Origin: Hydractinia symbiolongicarpus
Lineage: Eukaryota > Cnidaria > Hydrozoa > Anthoathecata > Hydractiniidae
NCBI RefSeq assembly: GCF_029227915.1
Contig: NC_079875.1
Span: 12,895,001 to 12,959,000, forward strand
Length of the DNA stretch: 64,000 bases
Reading direction: 5' to 3'
In this document: positions 61,001-64,000 of the stretch, piece after piece
Numbering within the stretch: position 1 is the first letter of the stretch
Layout of the letters: the number at the start of each line of letters is the position of its first letter
Program-made: the position numbers and the translations under genes
The notes under the pieces: model-generated
What the model saw: only the letters and a program-made list of their open reading frames with translations
The model's database searches: none
What the model was told of the DNA's origin: nothing

Positions 61001-63972
61001 AAAGGAATCCTGCCTACAGTTAAACACCAATGTCAACTTACCAGTATGAGACTGCTTGCAGCAATCAACACTAAAATTCCATTCTCGAACCATTTGTTTT
61101 CAATTAAAGTTTTAATTTGCATTCGAAACTTTGTCCATGTTTCATTTTTAAATTTTGTTTTTTCGTCTCCAAAAAAGCAACAAGGCAAAGACGGACAAAA
61201 TGGATCTAGTTTTCCATAAGCGTCATTATTGTTGTTGTTGTTGTTATTGTTGTTTTTGTTTTCTTTCTTTGGGCTGCTTAATTGTGAATTGCAGGAATAC
61301 AGAGAGTGTGTTGGTGATATATTAGCTCGAAATGCACCAAGGCCATTCTCGTTTTTATTTTGAGCAATGCCAAGGTTTACTATTGTGCTTGGAACGGCGT
61401 TTCCGTTTTGAAATTCAGTACTACCAATCACATCTTTATTTTCCAATGTAGATTTCTGTAGTTCTTCTTCCTGTTTAAGACAATGAGTAATAATTTGATT
61501 CGTAAAAGTCCCTGATGTTTCCAGGGACTTTCACAAACCTAATATTCCGGAGATATGTTAAACTTACCATTGTTGCTTTTGCAGCTCCATTTGATGCTGC
61601 AATAGAAGGCATTTCTAACAAGAAGAAGAAGAAAAATGGACTTATTAAATGAATGTTTTAGAACACAAACACAAGTATTATTTGTATTTTTCCTAATTAC
61701 TATCTTTGAATTTCATGTGTCTGCTTATATTCACATTTCACGTAAAAAGTAAAAATATTTGAAATCCTCAGCAACTATTGATAAATTTCTGTCTCTTATT
61801 AAAAATGAGATTAGGCATGTAAAACAAACATGCCCTAAAATATTCCTACCAGAAAAAATAAGAATTATATAATAAGCTAAAAAATATTTTAATAAATTTA
61901 GAAGAAGATATCTACAAATTAATGCTTTTAAATTTTATTCATTTTATCCAGTTTATTGGTTAATTCCAAGATTCCCTGAAAAAACGTTAAAAGCAACGAA
62001 GAGTGTCTTACGAGAACCTGCATCTGGACCAATTCTTTGCCCCTTAAAGGCATTTTGAAGTCTTGCCAGCTTTCGTGTACTCGATATCCATTTTAGTTTT
62101 GATTTCATTGAGTTTCGCTTTTTCAGTTCCTCTTCCATAGCTTGATCGGCGAAAGAGTTTAAAAGCAAAGCCAAAAACAGATTTAAAACCTGGAAAACAA
62201 TATTATTTTTGTAATTGTTCCTTAACAAAGGAAATGTGAAGATTTGCTTGACATGGACTAAGTGTATCTTGCATTACACTGAGATAAATTTCTATTTGAG
62301 TGTTTCGCTTTTCATAAAGTGGTAAAAAAATATTCGGCAGTAAAATCAAACAGATTTGTCGTATGAAAGACATTCACTTTTTCACACAGATCCAGTTCAG
62401 GCGAGAAGAATTATGTGACACCACGTTGACCATTTATACTCATTGTAAAATGTGCAAGTGTGCCTCCGATAACCCGAGTTTGTTATAGTGCAGAATCCCG
62501 AAAATGAATTTTAGTAACACAATCAGAAACACTATCAACTTACCAAGAAATTACCAACGATCAAAGCTGGCATAAAGAAGGCAGCAGCCCATGTTCCAGT
62601 GGTTTGCATACAATCGTACAAAGGTTCGATCCACTCACCACACAAAACGCGAAATATGACCATTATAGAGTGACCAAAGTTATTAAAATTCCAGACAGGA
62701 ACCTAAAGAATTAAAATCAATGGTGTTATGCCTGTGTAATATTTAATCCTGCAAAGTTGCATTTTGAGTTCCAAACATTTCATTTGTACATATACATATT
62801 GAGGTAGGTTTAATTTGGGCGGGGTTTGTTTTGGCAATGAGGAAAATTATATTTTTGGCCAGAATTTAATTTGACGCTGACTAAAATTTGAATTTTTTAT
62901 CTTTAAACTAAAAACAAAATTAACATTTGTTAAGCCATAGGACATTTTCAGATGTATAAAAACGTAAACATTAAAACAAAAGTATAATAAACTAAACTGC
63001 ATACAAATTACATGCCAAAATATTAGACTTTTCTAACTCATTTCAAGAGAGCTAAATAGCTTTGCAGGTCAACCATTCTTCTGCTAAAAAACAAACTTTT
63101 CACAAAATCGACATTCGAAACCCCTATTGAATTAACACTAGACCTTCGTACTCAACAAAATATGTCAAAAGATTGCGAACATTAAACATACCTGATTGTC
63201 TTCAAATTTTTCAGGCTTGTAACTATCTCCAAATACATGCGTTCCTACTACAGCAAATACATAAACAATAATGCCGAGAATTAAGGTTAGGTTTCCCAAT
63301 GCGTTCAAACTCCTGCCGATGGCTGATAGTAGCAATCGCATTGTGGACCATGATTGAGCCAGTTTTAACACTCGAAACTAAAAAGGAAATAAAAGTTGAA
63401 ATGTATTATTTTTTTTGTTTATTTGTATTGTAGTGAATGACTTTTTACCCTTGAAGATTGTTTTACTCATTAAGAGCAAAACAGTTCTAAAATTTTCCTC
63501 ACAGTTACAAAGCACATAATCTCATCGATGTTTTTAATAAAAGTGATAAAGAAATTATTTATGCAAGCTTAGTGCAGACTAATGTTTTTAAAACAAAGCA
63601 AAAGAATTTGCAGCATAATTGCCACATTGTTACCTTGAAGTATTCAGAAAAATCAAAACTGACAGTATAAAGGCATAAAGGCAAACAAATAAACAAAGAA
63701 ACAAACAGGTAAACAAATAAACAAAAAAGAAATTAAGATTCCACAGCAATTATAAATTGTATTAGGTTATTCAAAATCCCTACCAGTCGTAACGATCTGA
63801 TTATGGTAAAATCGCCATTATCAGTGGTCGTTGCAATCTCAATGCAGAGATCTATTACACTTAGGATGACGACCAGACCATCAAATATATTCCATTTGCT
63901 TTTCACATATCCAAACGGGGAGAACGCAATTAACTTTAACACCATCTCAACGATAAAAATGCCAGTGAATGT
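54130..63972 (-). CDS. Voltage-gated sodium channel alpha subunit (3' part, 14 exons; domains II-IV and C-terminus)
   Basis: Plasma-membrane channel opened by depolarisation. Fourteen exons (listed separately) join without phase conflict to 1,325 residues; domain I and DII S1 lie beyond the window. Pore residues: CGEWIE in DII, TFEGW in DIII, SSAGWN in DIV, so E-E-A at three of the four filter positions. Voltage sensors: [36 protein letters not shown]. The III-IV linker has EVFLTTEQ where mammals have DIFMTEEQ. The C-terminus has an EF-hand-like segment ([14 protein letters not shown]) and an IQ motif ([12 protein letters not shown]) for calmodulin. Family knowledge: D-E-E-A channels of invertebrates are less sodium-selective than D-E-K-A. 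Calcium channels are excluded by Ala in DIV. Confidence 0.95.
55363..55473 (-). CDS. Nav exon: C-terminal region
   Basis: [20 protein letters not shown] then [17 protein letters not shown]. This matches the conserved I-H-C-(L/I)-D segment after the EF-hand in sodium channels. Acceptor cattttag; donor TTAG/GTAAAC. Confidence 0.9.
55846..56499 (-). CDS. Nav exon: DIV S4 through EF-hand-like region
   Basis: [13 protein letters not shown]4 with five arginines, S5, pore [19 protein letters not shown]6 ([16 protein letters not shown]), and the EF-hand-like start. Ends at NLGAPLG with donor TTAG/GTTGGT. Phase 1. Confidence 0.95.
57294..57564 (-). CDS. Nav exon: DIV S1-S3
   Basis: [20 protein letters not shown]1 ([12 protein letters not shown]), S2 ([17 protein letters not shown]) and S3 ([15 protein letters not shown]). 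Acceptor atgcctttag; donor GTGG/GTAAGT; phase 1. Confidence 0.95.
57584..57600. repeat. (TA)n in sodium channel intron
   Basis: About eight TA units, 20 bp inside the intron from the acceptor of the DIV S1-S3 exon. Confidence 0.85.
57870..57998. mobile_element. Palindromic element in sodium channel intron
   Basis: Imperfect inverted arms (aataactgtttttgagggcaa ... ggtcaatattc...cccgaaataaacagttatt) close on a central perfect-looking stem gtattgcccgagcttacgagggcaatac. About 130 bp, foldback MITE-like. Related gcaatattgcccgc text recurs near 58,300 in the same intron. Confidence 0.65.
58707..58958 (-). CDS. Nav exon: DIII S6 and inactivation-gate linker
   Basis: S6 ([15 protein letters not shown]), then [19 protein letters not shown] and [11 protein letters not shown]/. 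Corresponds to the mammalian III-IV linker with VFL at the IFM position. Acceptor tattttttgtag; donor CAG/GTAAAA. Confidence 0.95.
59345..59662 (-). CDS. Nav exon: DIII S5 and pore
   Basis: [20 protein letters not shown]5, a turret with two Cys, and [12 protein letters not shown]. The filter residue is Glu where vertebrate channels have Lys. Ends DATK/GTATGG. Confidence 0.95.
59942..60067 (-). CDS. Nav exon: DIII S4
   Basis: [10 protein letters not shown], then [19 protein letters not shown] and DGMR/. Six arginines at three-residue spacing form the sensor. Acceptor tacttttag; donor AGG/GTCAGT. Confidence 0.9.
60439..60612 (-). CDS. Nav exon: DIII S2-S3
   Basis: [21 protein letters not shown]2 with its acidic EFVLK, then S3 [10 protein letters not shown]/. 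Donor ATG/GTAAGT. Phase 0. Confidence 0.9.
61042..61470 (-). CDS. Nav exon: DII-DIII linker and DIII S1
   Basis: Starts [12 protein letters not shown] and includes a ten-Asn run from a (GTT)n-type repeat (about 61228-61257), then a Cys/Pro-rich stretch. It ends in DIII S1 ([17 protein letters not shown]). Donor CTG/GTAAGT. Confidence 0.85.
61568..61614 (-). CDS. Nav micro-exon in the DII-DIII linker (47 bp)
   Basis: [15 protein letters not shown] after the split codon. Flanked by cttcttgttag and GTAAGT. The size and linker position make it a candidate for alternative splicing, but its 47 bp is not a multiple of three and skipping it would shift the frame. Confidence 0.8.
62012..62189 (-). 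CDS. Nav exon: DII S6 end and linker
   Basis: [16 protein letters not shown] completes S6, then a Lys/Arg-rich linker. Donor TCTC/GTAAGA; phase 1, matched by the next exon's AA start (codon CAA). Confidence 0.9.
62544..62702 (-). CDS. Nav exon: DII pore and S6 start
   Basis: [20 protein letters not shown] then [12 protein letters not shown]. The filter Glu is in CGEW. Ends at GNFL/GTAAGT. Phase 0. Confidence 0.9.
63192..63377 (-). CDS. Nav exon: DII S4-S5
   Basis: [18 protein letters not shown]5 ([19 protein letters not shown]) and the start of the pore turret (HVFGD). Ends DNQ/GTATGT. Phase 0. Confidence 0.9.
63784..63972 (-). CDS. Nav exon: DII S2-S4 start
   Basis: Begins [16 protein letters not shown] after tattggtacag and ends at RSLRL/ with GTAGGG donor. 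Contains S2, S3 ([16 protein letters not shown]) and the first S4 arginines. Phase 0 both ends. Confidence 0.9.
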
Positions 63973-64000
63973 CTGTACCAATAAAATAAAAATAGATATG

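Overview
The window is AT-rich animal DNA with long introns (GT...AG) and dense small repeats. Several points suggest a cnidarian, probably a hydrozoan. The four-domain sodium channel has glutamate in the domain III pore, where vertebrate channels have lysine. A single-exon, signal-less aerolysin-type protein resembles hydralysins. A DZIP3-like HEPN gene and DIRS, Penelope, Helitron and THAP/SWIM remnants are also present. The species is not identified.

Layout. 1-25.6 kb has no recognisable host gene. It holds a TA-flanked MITE (6.6-7.0 kb), a ~155-bp tandem array (8.0-8.7 kb), a ~57-bp minisatellite (13.7-14.1 kb), a GGTACCTA microsatellite (14.5 kb), a decayed minus-strand DIRS-like retroelement (16.1-18.8 kb), a cluster of Helitron-like 3' ends (19.2-19.6 kb), a 127-bp tandem repeat (19.8-20.1 kb) and two tRNA-derived SINE-like units (20.2 and 25.25 kb).

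25.7-34.4 kb carries a plus-strand gene of at least six coding exons. It encodes a ~1,470-residue protein: DZIP3-like HEPN domain with an intact R-x4-H motif, coiled coil, uncharacterised region, SF1/Schlafen-like helicase ATPase split by a glutamine-rich insert, fibronectin III domain, ankyrin repeats. I know of no named family with this order. It is my best candidate for an undescribed system, possibly RNA-directed innate immunity (inference).

34.4-49 kb is mostly repeats: a Penelope reverse-transcriptase remnant, a perfect 92-bp tandem duplication, a palindromic MITE, a 3.55-kb inverted repeat with ~1.5-kb arms, an ACGT-rich block, and broken THAP and SAP-SWIM pieces facing each other.

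49.2-50.1 kb has a minus-strand hydralysin-like pore-forming protein gene with TATA box, 5' UTR intron and poly(A) signal. 52.4 kb holds a lone C2H2 zinc-finger terminal exon.

54.1 kb to the right edge is the 3' part of a minus-strand voltage-gated sodium channel gene. Fourteen exons can be placed to the base with consistent phases, covering domain II S2 to the C-terminal IQ motif. Domain I lies beyond the window. The visible filter residues are E (DII), E (DIII) and A (DIV), and the inactivation triplet IFM is replaced by VFL. No functional link between the three main genes is apparent.
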